From: Tausonia pullulans
Taxonomy: Eukaryota; Basidiomycota; Tremellomycetes; Cystofilobasidiales; Mrakiaceae
Assembly (NCBI GenBank): GCA_951802195.1
Contig: OX637627.1
Span: forward strand, 1 to 64,000
DNA length: 64,000 nucleotides
Direction: 5' to 3'
Positions within the stretch are counted from its first letter, which is position 1; each line of letters opens with the position of its first letter. A model generated the notes under the pieces. The model was not told the origin of the DNA. It worked only from the letters and a program-made list of their open reading frames with translations, and did not search any database. Below are positions 53,434 to 64,000 of this stretch, piece by piece. The translations under genes were made by a program, and so were the position numbers.

Positions 53434-56400
53434 TCACATCGGCCTCGATGACGGCCCCGCGGTGGGCTCATCATTTTCGTCCAACATGCATTCGGCGTAA
53501 TCCTCTTCAGTGCTGCATTGCCAGTACCAACCAGTCAGCTTCACTGCGCTAGGGAATGGCGGAAGGACCGAGACCCACCCAGCATCGTCATCGACGTCCT
53601 TGTCGTCCACCTGAGCCTTGGAATGGCTCTCCCGGGCCGCAGACTTGCGCTTCTTCATTTCCGTGCGCTGGCCAACGTCCTTTGGTGCCTCGGACCACTT
53701 GTCCGAGAGCTTCTGAATGAGCTCTGAGGAGGGGATTGAGCCGTCGGCCCAAATGCAGCGAGGAAACAACGAAACGGGACACACCAGGGAACAGGAGATT
53801 CTGGTAGCCGTCGATATCGCTCTTCAGCTTGTTGAAGCGCTTCTTTAGGATGCTGCCGGGCCAGATGGACTGAAGAGAGAATGGAAAGCGTGAGCGAGCA
53901 GTGAGACCTGAGCCTCGGAGGTCGGCGACGCACCCAGTGGTCATCCTGGAGTAGGCTCCACTCAATCTCCTCCTCGGTGGCACAGTTGAGCGAGACAATT
54001 CTATGGAAGTAGCAGAGAAAGGTTCTCAGCGCGAAATTGAAGAGGCGCAAGCGAGAGCGAACGTCGACGCACTTGCGGATGAGGATGTAAGCGTCGCCCT
54101 TCGACCAGCGGACTTTCTCACCCGTCGCCTTGTTGAGGTTGTCAGACCTGAAAATAGAAGAGAGCACAATAAGTCGCGGATGGGAGCCCAGAGAGGATGG
54201 ACACAACGCACCACTTTGAGCGACACTGTTGGCGGCTCCTCTCATGGCCCATCTTCTCTGCGACGACGCCCCAAAAAACGTCGCTCTCGCGGTTTTCGCC
54301 GGCCGCTTGCATCTCAGTGACAATCTCCTTGAGCTTGGCAGTCTCCTCGGCCGTCCAGGCGCCTGTCGATGGGAAGACGCGTATGTCAGCGGAAGTACAC
54401 AGAACGAGTGAGCGAGCCGCGGATTGTTCACCCTTCTTTCGACCGTCGAGGTGGTCGATATGGTTGCGGTAGCGGTCACGGCAGTCGCTCGACGTCCGGC
54501 CGACGTCGTCTTGGATTTTGGACCAGGTGGGGCCGTGCTGAATGTATGCACTAGGGTCAAGTTGTCCTTCATTCAGCGGGTGGAGCTGCAAGAACGGGAG
54601 AGTCTGCCAAGGACTTACGCCTTCAGAGCAGCATCCTCCGCGGGCGTCCAGGGACCCTTCGCCTTGAGCGGGTGGCGGAGGCGACGGACATGGTGATAAA
54701 GGGCGATGATGGGACGCTCATCGAGCTTGGAAGCTGTTGGGAAGGGGCCAATGTCAGTCGCTGCCGGGCCGAGGCACCGCAAAAAAAGATTCCCACTAAT
54801 TTCGCTCCAGAAATTGGCGTTGTCCTCGCGCTCCTTTTTGCCCTTGGCGAAGACAACCCTGTCGAGGTCGTCGTCACTAAGTCCGTGAGCCTGAGATAAA
54901 AGGAGAGGTTGATGAAGACAAGCAAGAAGACGTCGGCACGGTGTGGCAAACCCTGACGGACCTTCTTGTAGTTCTCAAGAGCCTGAAGAAGGGTCGCGTC
55001 TTCGGCCTTGGAGAAGGGGCCCTTTTTGTACTTGAGGCCTGTATGAAAGGCAATAGTCGTCAGCGAAAGGGACTCTCTACCGGAACCCAGAAGGAGGTGA
55101 GACGGAGCGAGGCTCACCGATCGCGTCCACGAGGACAGTGAGCTGTGCGACGCTGAGCCACTTGCTCGAGAGGAGCGCGGCGTTGTCGGCCTGAGTTTCG
55201 AGCTTGGGGAGCTGGCCACGAATCTGGTCGAGGTTCTTGAGAAGTTTGTTTGCTGGGAAGTCGAAAAGCAGCTCGGATGGAGCGTTCTTGGCCAATCTGG
55301 GCTCGCTTGGCCTCTTTTTGTCGACTGTGCCAGCTCCAGAGCGCGAGAGGACGGCGTCTTCCGAGGTGGAGGTGGTGGGAGCTGGCTGCAGCTGTCAAGA
55401 GAGTGAAGTTAATAAGTGATCAAACAAATTCGCCCAACATCGGCTCCATCACACTCACCGCTCTGCGACGGACCTCCTCGATGGCGGCGGCAGAGACGAG
55501 TGCACTTTCATGCTGTTGCTGTGAGCTCATAGCCTGGATGGCACGAAGAACAGCCTCCTCGTCATCAGCCATCGGCCCGTTCTCACCAGCGGTCTCTTTG
55601 AGGACAGCCTCAAAATCGAAGAACGGCGCGGTGTCGTCGCCGGTGGGGTTGAGGGACGCCGAGGAGGCTGCTCCGAGAGCCGAGACGAGCGCGTCGTGCT
55701 GCTCCTGCTGCTGGGCATCGAGCTCCGCCTGGGCCTGCTCGGCGAACGTCTTGAATAGGGCGGTGGCCGAAGAGGGGTCGCTGTCGTTTCCCTCGTCCTC
55801 ATCCATGCTATCCTTGTCCTCCTCCGGCTGCTTCTGCGTCTGTTCCTGTTCCTCCGCGTCCGACATCATCACATCTCCCTCGCCCGGCTTGTTAAGGCCC
55901 ATGGGCGTGTGAGCAGCCCTGTCTTCCCCGTCCTCCGGGGCAGCGGCGGCCGCGTTTACGTCGTCGTCAGCGGTGCGGCCTTTGCCCATCGACAGCCTCT
56001 TGTGATCCTTCCTCCTCTTGCGTCTCTCCGCCTTCTTACGCTGCTTCTCAAGCTGAGCAGCAACGGTGTTGGTTCGCGCGCCCTCCTCCTTCTTCTCTTC
56101 CTCCTCGCCCTGGTCGTCCTCTCCTCCTGTCGTTGTCGCCGATATCATCGAGACGTCTCCGACCAAGCCCGTCTCCGTCTCCGTCCGGTCGTCCGGCTGA
56201 ATCGCCGCTTTCACGGCCTTCTTGGCCCACTTCTTCGCAGCCTTCCTGTCCGCCTTACGCTCGGCCTTGGTCATCTCATGCTCGGCGGCGGCAGGGGTAG
56301 TGACGGCAGGAGCGCCCAACGTGACAGGTCCGCCCGACGCGACGGCCGGGGTAGCGACAGAAGAGTCGTAGGGCGCGCCGGCTTCGCTCGGGGGGTTCTT

Positions 56401-56887
56401 CTTGTGCCTCTTCTTCTTGGATGACTCAGGCGCCGCGGAAGGAGTGGCCTCGGCGGTCGAGGCGTCCTTGCGCTTCTTCACGGGGGAGGCCTGGTAGAGG
56501 TTGGTCGCCGGGAAGGAAGGAGGCGTGGGCGCGGGTCGAGGAGGAATGGTGAGTGTGGAAGGAGCGTTCTGTCAATGGCGGGGTCTCTTCATCCACCATG
56601 AGCATCGAAAGAGCAGGCCACCCATCATCCATCCGTCCACGACGACCAGAGGCGGAAGGAAGGAGGACGCGTCTCGAGTTGGATGGACAAATCGAGACGC
56701 GACTTGACCAGCGCCGTCGTCGTCTCCCTCTCGCTCTCGACCCTACCCTTGTCAAGTGGAGAACGCCGAAAGTTGGCTAGTGAGCCTCACTCACCTCGGT
56801 CGAGACGACGGGCAGGATGGTGCTAGATCCGGCGGCGAGCGCCTCGGTGGTTAGGTTTGCGGCGTGTTTGTGGCGATGCTTGCCCAT
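53434..56887 (-). CDS. Myb-type DNA-binding protein, Reb1/TTF1-like (Pol I termination/boundary factor)
   Basis: MGKHRHKHAANLTTEALAAG opens a short exon; then a basic/acidic low-complexity region (EMTKAERKADRKAAKKWAKK, QLEKQRKKAERRKRRKDHKR, QEQTQKQPEEDKDSMDEDEG) and LIKELY helical SELLFDFPANKLLKNLDQIR. The Myb/SANT part follows: YKKGPFSKAEDATLLQALEN, KGPWTPAEDAALKAH, GPTWSKIQDDVGRTSSDCRD then RYRNHID, GAWTAEETAKLKEIVTEMQA, VFWGVVAEKMGHERSRQQCR then SKW, and VRWSKGDAYILIRK. This tandem order with a long N-terminal tail matches fungal Reb1 and animal TTF1, which bind rDNA terminators and promoter boundary sites. About 900 residues, ten or more introns. Ends EPTAGPSSRPM. Exact Reb1 orthology is inferred. 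Confidence 0.78.
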
Positions 56888-57298
56888 GGATGGGTGTGAG
56901 AGGAAGGTGGGTGTTGGCGGGCAAGAAGGACGAGGAGGCTTGCTCTATCGGCTTGCACCCTTCCAGCCAGCGGCGCGTCAGTTGCCGCGTCACAAGTCTC
57001 GACAAAGCACAATCGATCAATCCATGTTCCCGAAGAGGAACCGAGAGAGAGATCCTATGAGTCCCCCTTGAGGAATAAGTTACTGCTTGTCGGCCATGCT
57101 CGTTCATCAGGCGGACGGAGTCAAGCGGGTCGGCCCATGCGGCGAGTGTCATCTTCTCATCATATCAGGAAAGAAAGAGATCCATAGCGTGGACCTTCGT
57201 TGTAAACCAATAGCTAGCCCTGCCCAGGATAGGCCGCTGCCAGTCGCACAGACAAGGATCAGCCACGTGCGAGACAGCCAGAGAGCCAGACAGATCGA
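56888..57298. other. Intergenic between Reb1-like start and GRAM-protein end
   Basis: 411 bp. The right side may carry a last small exon of the GRAM-domain gene, since GTGAGT follows its final codons (GLR). Otherwise this is the promoter of the Myb gene. Confidence 0.35.
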
Positions 57299-58239
57299 TC
57301 AGCTACACTCACGCAGTCCCTCCCCCTCCTCTACCCTCCTCCGTCTCGAGCACCTCTCCCTTGCTTCATCTAACGTCCTCACAAACTCCCAAGCCTTCCC
57401 CTCCCGGAAAAGAATTGTGGCATCGATGAATCGCGGGCCCTCCGGAAACCCGCCGCCCGGCTGGGTCGGCGCAAATACGAGCGTCTCGTAGTTCGCAGCG
57501 AAGACGGGCTGAATGAAATCGGCGCGGGATATGGAGGGGAGCGGGATGGACAGAGAGTCAAGACGGATGGAGGAGGACGATGAAGGGGTGGTGGTGATGG
57601 GCAGGAAGGAAGATAGGCTAGGGTGAGGGGACAAAGGAGCGATCAGTGTGTGCACTCGTTGACATGGGCATTCTTGAGTGGGCTTACAATGATACGGAAG
57701 AAGCGAGGATTCCCTCGGTCTCAGCTGGCCGACTGGCAGACGTCGGACCAGGCGCGGAGCCTTCAGTCGTCGTAGGAGGTCGAGACGCGTCATCACCGCC
57801 AGCACCCAATATCGCCGTCGGTGCGACGAAGATGAGCTGGAGCAGCAAGCCTCAGCTTGATATCATGACGAGATGTATGTGTGGGCATACCCGTTTGTTG
57901 GTAACCCACAGCCGGCCCGTCGCTCTCAGGACGCTCTGTAGCGAGAAAGATCAGCCGGGCATATCCGAAGACGAGGAGGAATCCAGCGCTTCGTCATCGG
58001 TCGAACCTTCGGTCCAGAGAGAGTCGGTGGTATTATAACCTCGAGATCGGCGAGCCCGATCCTGTAGAGGGTGCGCTCGTCTGCGAGGAGTGTCATGGCG
58101 AGGGGCACCGTCAGCGCGCTGTATCTTGACGCGAGTGCATTGAGACATAGGACAACGCTGGACGCAACAAGCCGGACAAACCTGGCAGGGGGATCGGATC
58201 GAGAGTCTGTGCGTTGACCTGGGTCCAGTTAAGAGACAT
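57299..58239 (-). CDS. WBP2-like GRAM-domain protein
   Basis: A PH/GRAM-fold protein related to WW-domain-binding protein 2. Exon 1 MSLNWTQVNAQTLDPIPLP; later exons ALTVPLAMTLLADERTLYRI then GLADLE, SVLRATGRLWVTNKR and LIFVAPTA (the GRAM core: a membrane-surface turn, then the conserved LWVTNKRLIFVA), then LDSLSIPLPSISRADFIQPV, FAANYETLVFAPTQPGGGF, RFIDATILFREGKAWEFVRT and LDEARERC. These last blocks are the family's typical IPL...QPIFGANYL...F..GG...F.F pattern. The first exon junction could not be made phase-perfect, and the C-terminus may continue into another exon. No PPxY motif was noticed in the part read. About 210 residues. Confidence 0.72.
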
Positions 58240-58449
58240 GGCGGAATGAGATCGCGGTGGTGGTTGGGGGTCGAAGTAGCGACTCGAGACTGAAGCGCGA
58301 CGCAGCGGCTAGAGTGCTGTATCGTCCCTTGCTTCTCTATCAAGACCATCGTTTGAACAACTCGTCTGAAAAACATAAATGACCGTTGTCGAAAACAAAA
58401 TAAAAGTCTTCATAGATGGAAAGAAAGAGAAGGAAAACAATAAAATAAA

Positions 58450-58478
58450 CACACTCACACACACACACACACACACAC
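58450..58478. repeat. AC microsatellite
   Basis: An (AC)n tract of about 29 bp immediately 3' of the crtI stop codon, probably in its 3' UTR. Confidence 0.85.
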
Positions 58479-58484
58479 CCCCAT

Positions 58485-61249
58485 CTAGACCCTCCGGCTC
58501 GTAGCAAACACCCGCTCCACCAACACAGCCACCAGCGCTATAAGCACCCATACGAGCCTCTGCAAATCCCACGTCTTCAGAGATCTCCTCTGATCCAACA
58601 CCGAGTCCTGAGGGCTTCTCATCTTTCCGTACGGCGCTGAAAGCGACGAGAGTGCCGTTGGGAGGGGCGGCGAGATGGGAAGGCCGAAGGAATCGATGAT
58701 TTGGTTCGAGGTGAGCTTGGCTCCCGCGAGGCAGATGGGGACGCCCGTGCCGGGGTGAGCTGCAAGCACGTCGAGATTAAATTCATCAGTGCAGGCCTGG
58801 AAAGGGTGAGGAAGTGGAAAAGGACCGACTGGATGCGCCGACAAAGAAGAGCCGGTCGATGCCTAGATGGAGAACGAAAGATCAACGAGCGGCACAAACA
58901 GCACCACCCAAGGTCCTACGTACGAGGGTGCTTGGTCGACGGTCTGAATCCGAGAACCTGCGTAAAGTTGTGAGCGAGTCCCAAGATCTATCGGCGAGGC
59001 GACGTTCAGTTTGTGCCGCAGTCGTTTGCTCGCTCAATCAATCATTGAACCTCTCACCGATCCATCCGTGAGGTTGAATTCTCGCTCCCAGCTCTCAGCA
59101 TCATGAACTTTCTCCGACTCAATGAAGTCCTCAAAGTCTGGCATTCCTAACTTGTGCGCCAGCGCCGCGATGATGTGCTCACGAGCGCGCGAGACGAGCG
59201 TCGGCCAGTGCTGGGGATCGGCGCGGTTGATGTGGCCAACGGGCTGGATGAACACAGGAACTGTATTAATAGTGCACTATCACCGTGAAGACAAAGGAGA
59301 TTTGGGCTACGCACGACAAGAACGACCATGGCATCCTTGCCCTCCGGGGCCGCCGATGGATCAATCCGCGAGGGTACGTTGACGTAGAAGGACGGCTCGT
59401 TCGGAAGATCGAGGTCCTGAAAGATCGAGTCAAAGGAGCCCTTGAAGTCTTCGGCGAGGAAGACGTCTGTGGAGAGAGGGTCTATGAGCCTCGGACGAAT
59501 CAGACCGGGTCGACGGCACTAACTCACTGTGTCCTCCAAGCCCATCGATCTTCTTCTTCATCGACCAGTAGAAGCTCAATGAGCTACAAGACCCCTTCAG
59601 CCCACCCGCGATCGTATCGAGCGTCTTGACCCTTCTTACGCCCTTCTCACTCTCAGACATCAGCTGGTTCATCGCGTAGACAAGGTCGGCGTTGATAACG
59701 ACGACGTCGGCCATATGCTCTTTACCCGAGGCGAGCCGGACACCCTGGGCGGTCTTGTTCGAGGGATCGATGAGGATTTGGTCGATGGGGGAAGAAAAGT
59801 GGACTTGGACAGAGGACTGCTGCTGGGCGATCTTGAGGAGCGTCGAGGGGATCCTGAGACGTACCAAGATGGGGGGGGGGGGGGGGGTCAGCGCTCTAAA
59901 CTCCCTGGGTATCTGAGAGACTGAACTCACTGCCAGAAGCCCCCACGGGGATACCAGATGCCCTCGGTGAGCTCCGTGTACTGGAGCAGACTGTACGTCC
60001 CTGGAGCCTCGAAAGGGCTCATCCCCATGTACATTGTGGCAAAGCTGGGAGAGACACCTGATCAGCTGAGCCTTCTCTAGGCCATCAAGATCGGCAATGC
60101 AAACCTGAAGACTCGTCGCAGCCGGTCCGTCTGGAAGTAGCATGCCGTCCTCGACCAGATACTCTGAAACCGGATCACTCAGCCAGATACGGCGCGGGAC
60201 ACTCGGACGGAGACTCACCTCGAACGGGTGCAGCCTGAGGACCTCCTTGATGAACGACCATCGAAGCAGCGAGAAGATCGAAGGAAAGTTTTTTGAGAGA
60301 ACATGCAGGACCGAGAGCTCGTAGTGGCGATGCGCCTTGGGGAAAGTCGCCTCGTGTCAGCGAAGGGCTGCCGCGGGAGGGAGAATGAAAAGATCCATCT
60401 TTCACCTCGGAGAGGAACCCAAGGTACCGCTCAAAGCCGTCCTTGCCCTCGAAACGCTCGATCTCCTGCTTCATCCGTGACATGTCCGTCGAGAGCTCGA
60501 TCGTTTCGCCCTAAGGAATATACAGTTGAGTTCAGCGCGAGCCTAACCCCTCTGAACGCCAAGCTGCCCTAACGTCGTGGAAGTGCACACGGTAGTTGGG
60601 ATCGCCTGGCAGAAGCAAAGAGATGGATGCAACCTGTCAGTCGCTCGTCGACGTCCATCTCGAGACAAAGGGACGGACATTTGATGAGATCAACCCAGTC
60701 CTCGATCTTCTCCCCGAGATCCTCGTACGTCTGCTTGAAGAGATCCGGTAGGAGAAGCAGGCTCGGGCCCTGGTCATCATCGGAGGGACATTGGTTGATC
60801 GGTCAGAGTCGAGCGAGCGGGCGTGTTGGTCAGGGGCCGAGTGGGAACAGACCTGGTCGAATCGCTGTTGGGCAGCAACTTGTCAGAGACATAGCCTCAC
60901 ACAGCTTTCAAGGCACAGGGTAGAAACTCACGAAGCCGTCCCTCTCAATGATCGAGCACCGTCCGCCTGAGTATGCGTTCTGCGTGTGCGAGCGTGCAGT
61001 GTCGTCGCCTAGTAATCAGTCCCCTTGACTCCGTCATAGGCAGACCATCCACCGCCCACCTTCTCATAGATCGTCACATCGAAGCCGGCCTTTCCGAGCC
61101 GAGCGGCGGTCGCGATGCCGCCGATGCCGCAACCTTGCGACGAGAGAGGGAGGTCGATGATGTTCAGAGACACATCCCTTACTCAATCAACGCAAAGAGG
61201 GAAAAAGTTCACCGACGACGATGGCAGTGGGTCGTTTAGCATCTGTCAT
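58485..61249 (-). CDS. crtI: Phytoene desaturase (carotenoid biosynthesis)
   Basis: FAD-dependent desaturase that turns phytoene into lycopene-type carotenes on membranes. MTDAKRPTAIVV is spliced to GCGIGGIATAARLGKAGFDV then TIYEK (dinucleotide-binding loop reading GCGIGG), DQGPSLLLLPDLFKQTYEDL, MSRMKQEIERFEGKDGFERY, HVLSKNFPSIFSLLRW, DRLRRVFTFATMYMGMSPFE, APGTYSLLQYTELTEGIWYP then RGGF, SSPIDQILIDPSNKTAQGVR, VVINADLVYAMNQLM, FYVNVPSRIDPSAAPEGKDA and the C-terminal hallmark SSHPGTGVPICLAGAKLTSN. It ends with a hydrophobic anchor LQRLVWVLIALVAVLVERVF. About 580 residues and ten or more introns, one with a 17-C run (59871-59887). This is the strongest clue to a carotenogenic basidiomycete. Confidence 0.94.
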
Positions 61250-61676
61250 GTTGAAAGAAAAGGACGAGGGGAGGGGAAAAGATCGTGGTTCGAGGGAGGA
61301 TCGAGATCGAGATCGACGCGTCGTCTCCCCTAAAGAGGAACCTCGGAGCCGATTCGGCTTCTCCCGTGTCCTAGGATCGGCGGTTGAATGGTCGGATTTA
61401 CAACCCCCCCCCCCTCGCCTGTCCAACGCATTCCTTCCCATGCCACGAATAGCCTCGCCTTGCGCACATCGACGGTCGAGATTAGGTTCAAGAAACAATT
61501 GGCTGGTAAAAGTCGTCTTAAAGAAACAAATTCGTAAGCGACGATACTACGGAAAAGACGCGAATGGACCCCTAGCGGCAGAATATCGTAAAGGAGGACG
61601 GAAGTATTGAAAAGAGGGAAGCGTGCGGCAAAGTCAAAGCATTAAAAAGGAATCAAAACGAAAACATATCGGAGCT
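61250..61676. other. Intergenic: crtI promoter and antiporter 3' flank
   Basis: 427 bp. Contains an 11-C run (61404-61414). Both flanking genes are on the minus strand, so this is the antiporter 3' UTR plus the crtI promoter. No clear light-response or TATA element was recognised by eye. Confidence 0.35.
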
Positions 61677-64000
61677 CTAACCAGATGTCACGGCCTTCTT
61701 CCTGGCCTCCGATCCAGCCTGCACAACAAGGAAACTCGCTGCCGGTCCAGCTACAACCACAGCCGTCGCAACGTCGCCCATCGTCTTGCGCATCTCCGCT
61801 CCGGTGCTCGGCTGCTGACCAGCAACAGCAAGGATCGAGACAATTTCGTTGTCAACGAGCGCCGCCGGGGCGGGGGAGGACCGGCGCCCACGGCCGGCAA
61901 CGACGATGAGGGAAGTTGAGGACTTGCTGGAGGCGAGGGACGAGGCGCGGGAGATGACAGATGCGAGTGGGGTCGAAGTTGTGCACGTCTCAAAGGCGAC
62001 CCGAGGCACAGATGTGGAAAAGCCGTGAGAGGACGAGACCGAGCCAGTTGGGTGATCCGTGGAGATTGGAAGGCTGGAGAAATACGCCCAAGCCAGGTCG
62101 TCGTTCATCTTCGAAGCAGCCTGGTTGCCCACCGTCGCAAAATCGGCGCCGTTGGCGGTCGAGTGTTTGTGAACTGTCATTTGGTTGGCTTCCATCGCCG
62201 ATCGGTGGTCCTTGATCTTCTCGGCCGAGTGTTCCGAATCATCGGCGGTCGTGAATGGCGTGAGGTAGTGGTGATGGTGGTCGTCGTCCTCCCGAGAGGC
62301 CTCACCAATCTGGACGCGGAGAATTGTCGCGGTCACGCCGGGCGACGACTGACAAAGCTGGACAGCAAGCGATAGAGCGAGGCGGTCATCCGGGCCACCG
62401 AAGAACGTCACAAGCAGGTGCTGGCCGGGAGCCCCGAAAAAGTCGGCCGTGCCGAGTCCACGATGGACGAAGAGACCGACCTGGGGGAAAGCAGCAACGA
62501 CTCAGCAAGAAAACTAGAGAAAGAGTGCAGAGAAGCAAGCGACTTACATCCTGGTCGCAATCGGAGAAGAGACGTCTGAGGAAGTGTGAATACAACGGGG
62601 TTCCCGTCGCGGCGTGCGAGTCAAAGAGCGACTCGAACGGGCTGTTCGGGGGCAAGGCAAACGAGGCATGCGAGGCGGCAGCATCCTCGATGGTCATCGG
62701 CTCGATGGCCGGGACTTCCCAAGGGACGATGACCATCTGCGAGTCCGCAGCGTGCGAGATGACGAGTGAAGCGAAGCTGTCCTGAGGAACGACGGCGAGA
62801 TAGGACGAAACGGGGATCTGATTGAGGTGACCGAACTGAAAAGCAAAAAGAGAGGTCAGAAAGGGATCGAGACGCAGAGAAAGACGAAGAAACCGCCAAC
62901 ACACAGTCTTGAAGACCTGCATGACCGTGTCACGACGGAGAATGTCCTCCTGCTCGGCCGATTGCATGACGGCGGACATGCGCCCCGTGAGCTCAACGAG
63001 CCGGAGAGCGTCGACCTCAACCGATTTCTCCTCGGGCGCCTTTCCTTCCTTACGTGTGGTAGGCGCCGGCGACTTGAGGAGTTGAAGAACCGTCATGACC
63101 GCAGGGAGGTGTTCCATCCGGTTGAGGACAACGAGGATCTTGGACGTGAAGATGCGGACGCCCGCCGTCGTAAGATCGGATCTGCCGGCATGCGTCGAAC
63201 CGTCCGAGCCCTTGCGAGTCGCGCGAGTGGCGGCGATCGAGTCTCGATACCGACTCGGGTAGACGAAGAGCGTGAGAGGCGTAGTCTGTATGCAGAGCGA
63301 GTCAGTGTGTTGCACGAGAAGAAGACCGACCAAGAGATGGCAGACTAACGATGATGGTGAGGATAATGGCCTAGAGTGTGAGAAACCTTTGTCAGTCCGG
63401 TAGATAGAGGGCAGATAGCTGGGTCGTTGCGGTCTCACCATGAAGACAAACATGGAGAAGACGCGCGGGTCAAGAATGCCAGCGGCAAGACCGACATTGA
63501 GGACGATGAGCTCGACGAGACTGTGTACACGCCGCCGTCAGCTCAGGTGAAGGGCAGTAGTCAGAAGGGAAATAGATCGCTGACGCACCCCTTGCAGGAC
63601 ATGAGCGTGCCGATAGCAATCGATTCGCGAACGTTGAACTTGTTGAGGCGAGCGGCGGAGGCACAGCCAAAGAACTTGCCGACGAATGCAACGACGCAGA
63701 GGAGAATCGTGTAGCCCCAAGTGGTTCCATCGTCGAGGAGACCGAGGTTGGTCTTGAGTCCCGAGAGGGTGAAGTACTGTGGCAAGAGCATAGCACGTCA
63801 GGCTGAGCTCGCGAAGAGGAGGAGAGCGCAAGAGGAGAACGCACGAGAGGGAGGAAGAGAATGGTGATGAGATCCTCGAGCTTATCGACAAGCGCGATGG
63901 CGAACCCTCCCTCGTGTGGGACAGCGAACGCAGCAACGAAGCCACCAAAGATCGCGTGGACGCCAATGATGTCCGTAACGAAGGCCGAGGCGAAGACCAT
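61677..64000 (-). CDS. KHA1: K+/H+ antiporter, Kha1/CPA2 type (N-terminus beyond the window)
   Basis: Monovalent cation/proton exchanger of the Golgi or endosomal membranes. The visible part begins MVFASAFVTDIIGVHAIFGG then FVAAFAVPHEGGFAIALVDK, LEDLITILFLPLYFTLSGLK, TNLGLLDDGTTWGYTILLCV, AFVGKFFGCASAARLNKFNV then RESIAIGTLMSCKG, LVELIVLNVGLAAGILDPRV and FSMFVFMAIILTIITTPLTL: the C-terminal half of the membrane domain, with the ESxxIGxLMxxKGLVELIVLN signature. A long cytosolic tail follows (RMEHLPAVMTVLQLLKSPAP, FGHLNQIPVSSYLAVVPQDS, VIVPWEVP, DDRLALSLAVQLCQSSPGVT), resembling a nucleotide-binding/Usp-like regulatory region, and ends KKAVTSG at 61677. The frame is open at the right edge, so the first several helices are missing. 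Confidence 0.92.

Noticed and set aside
1-64000. tRNA or rRNA genes
   Set aside because: A by-eye search for B-box sequences and cloverleaf ends found only weak hits such as the repeat core; none folds convincingly. A tRNA scan would decide.

Overview
The window is nuclear DNA of a fungus, most likely a carotenoid-making basidiomycete (a 'red yeast' type genome). Coding exons are GC-rich, almost every gene is split by several short introns (about 50-100 bp, GT...AG), and the gene content is fungal: Zn2Cys6 regulators, the septation protein Cdc14, a TDT anion/dicarboxylate transporter, an archaeal-type aspartate-semialdehyde dehydrogenase, and a phytoene desaturase (CrtI) with a C-terminal membrane anchor. 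Exon joins below were read by eye from splice signals and from the frame of conserved protein sequence. They are reliable where a known family runs across the junction and approximate elsewhere.

Region 1 (1-24.1 kb) looks subtelomeric or accessory. It opens with about sixteen copies of a C-rich 13-bp tandem repeat, in the strand orientation of a left chromosome end. It carries an FMN-dependent alpha-hydroxy-acid oxidase, a broken NmrA-like gene, a divergently transcribed TDT (malate/sulfite-type) transporter and malic enzyme, an UNC93-like transporter facing a class II aldolase-domain protein, an N-carbamoyl-amino-acid/ureido hydrolase, and a Zn2Cys6 transcription factor. Five copies of an unclassified dispersed repeat (all starting TGTCA) lie between these genes, and long stretches hold no recognisable gene.

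Region 2 (24.1-64 kb) is dense, GC-rich and mostly housekeeping: Cdc14 (septation initiation network), a probable zinc-cluster gene cut by a 200-N assembly gap, a lysophosphatidic acid acyltransferase whose 5' end is lost in that gap, a DUF4202 protein, the iron-sulfur assembly factor MIP18/Cia2, aspartate-semialdehyde dehydrogenase, TFIIF alpha, a HIT hydrolase, a class C beta-lactamase-like serine hydrolase, glia maturation factor, a roadblock/LC7 dynein light chain, the PIG-M GPI mannosyltransferase, a zf-HIT protein, a poly-Q coiled-coil protein, a Reb1/TTF1-like Myb protein, a WBP2-like GRAM protein, CrtI, and a Kha1-type K+/H+ antiporter that runs off the right edge. Many neighbours are divergent pairs sharing 100-450 bp of promoter.

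The most interesting signals are the telomere-like 13-mer; the five-copy repeat family, usually sitting just 3' of genes, with two near-identical copies in inverted orientation around a putative organic-acid cluster; a conserved hairpin and a conserved short reading frame inside that repeat; two facing genes whose start codons appear to be cut off by an intron; and an eroded coding region at 50.9-53.3 kb. I found no clear new multi-gene system. No tRNA, rRNA or CRISPR array was seen.
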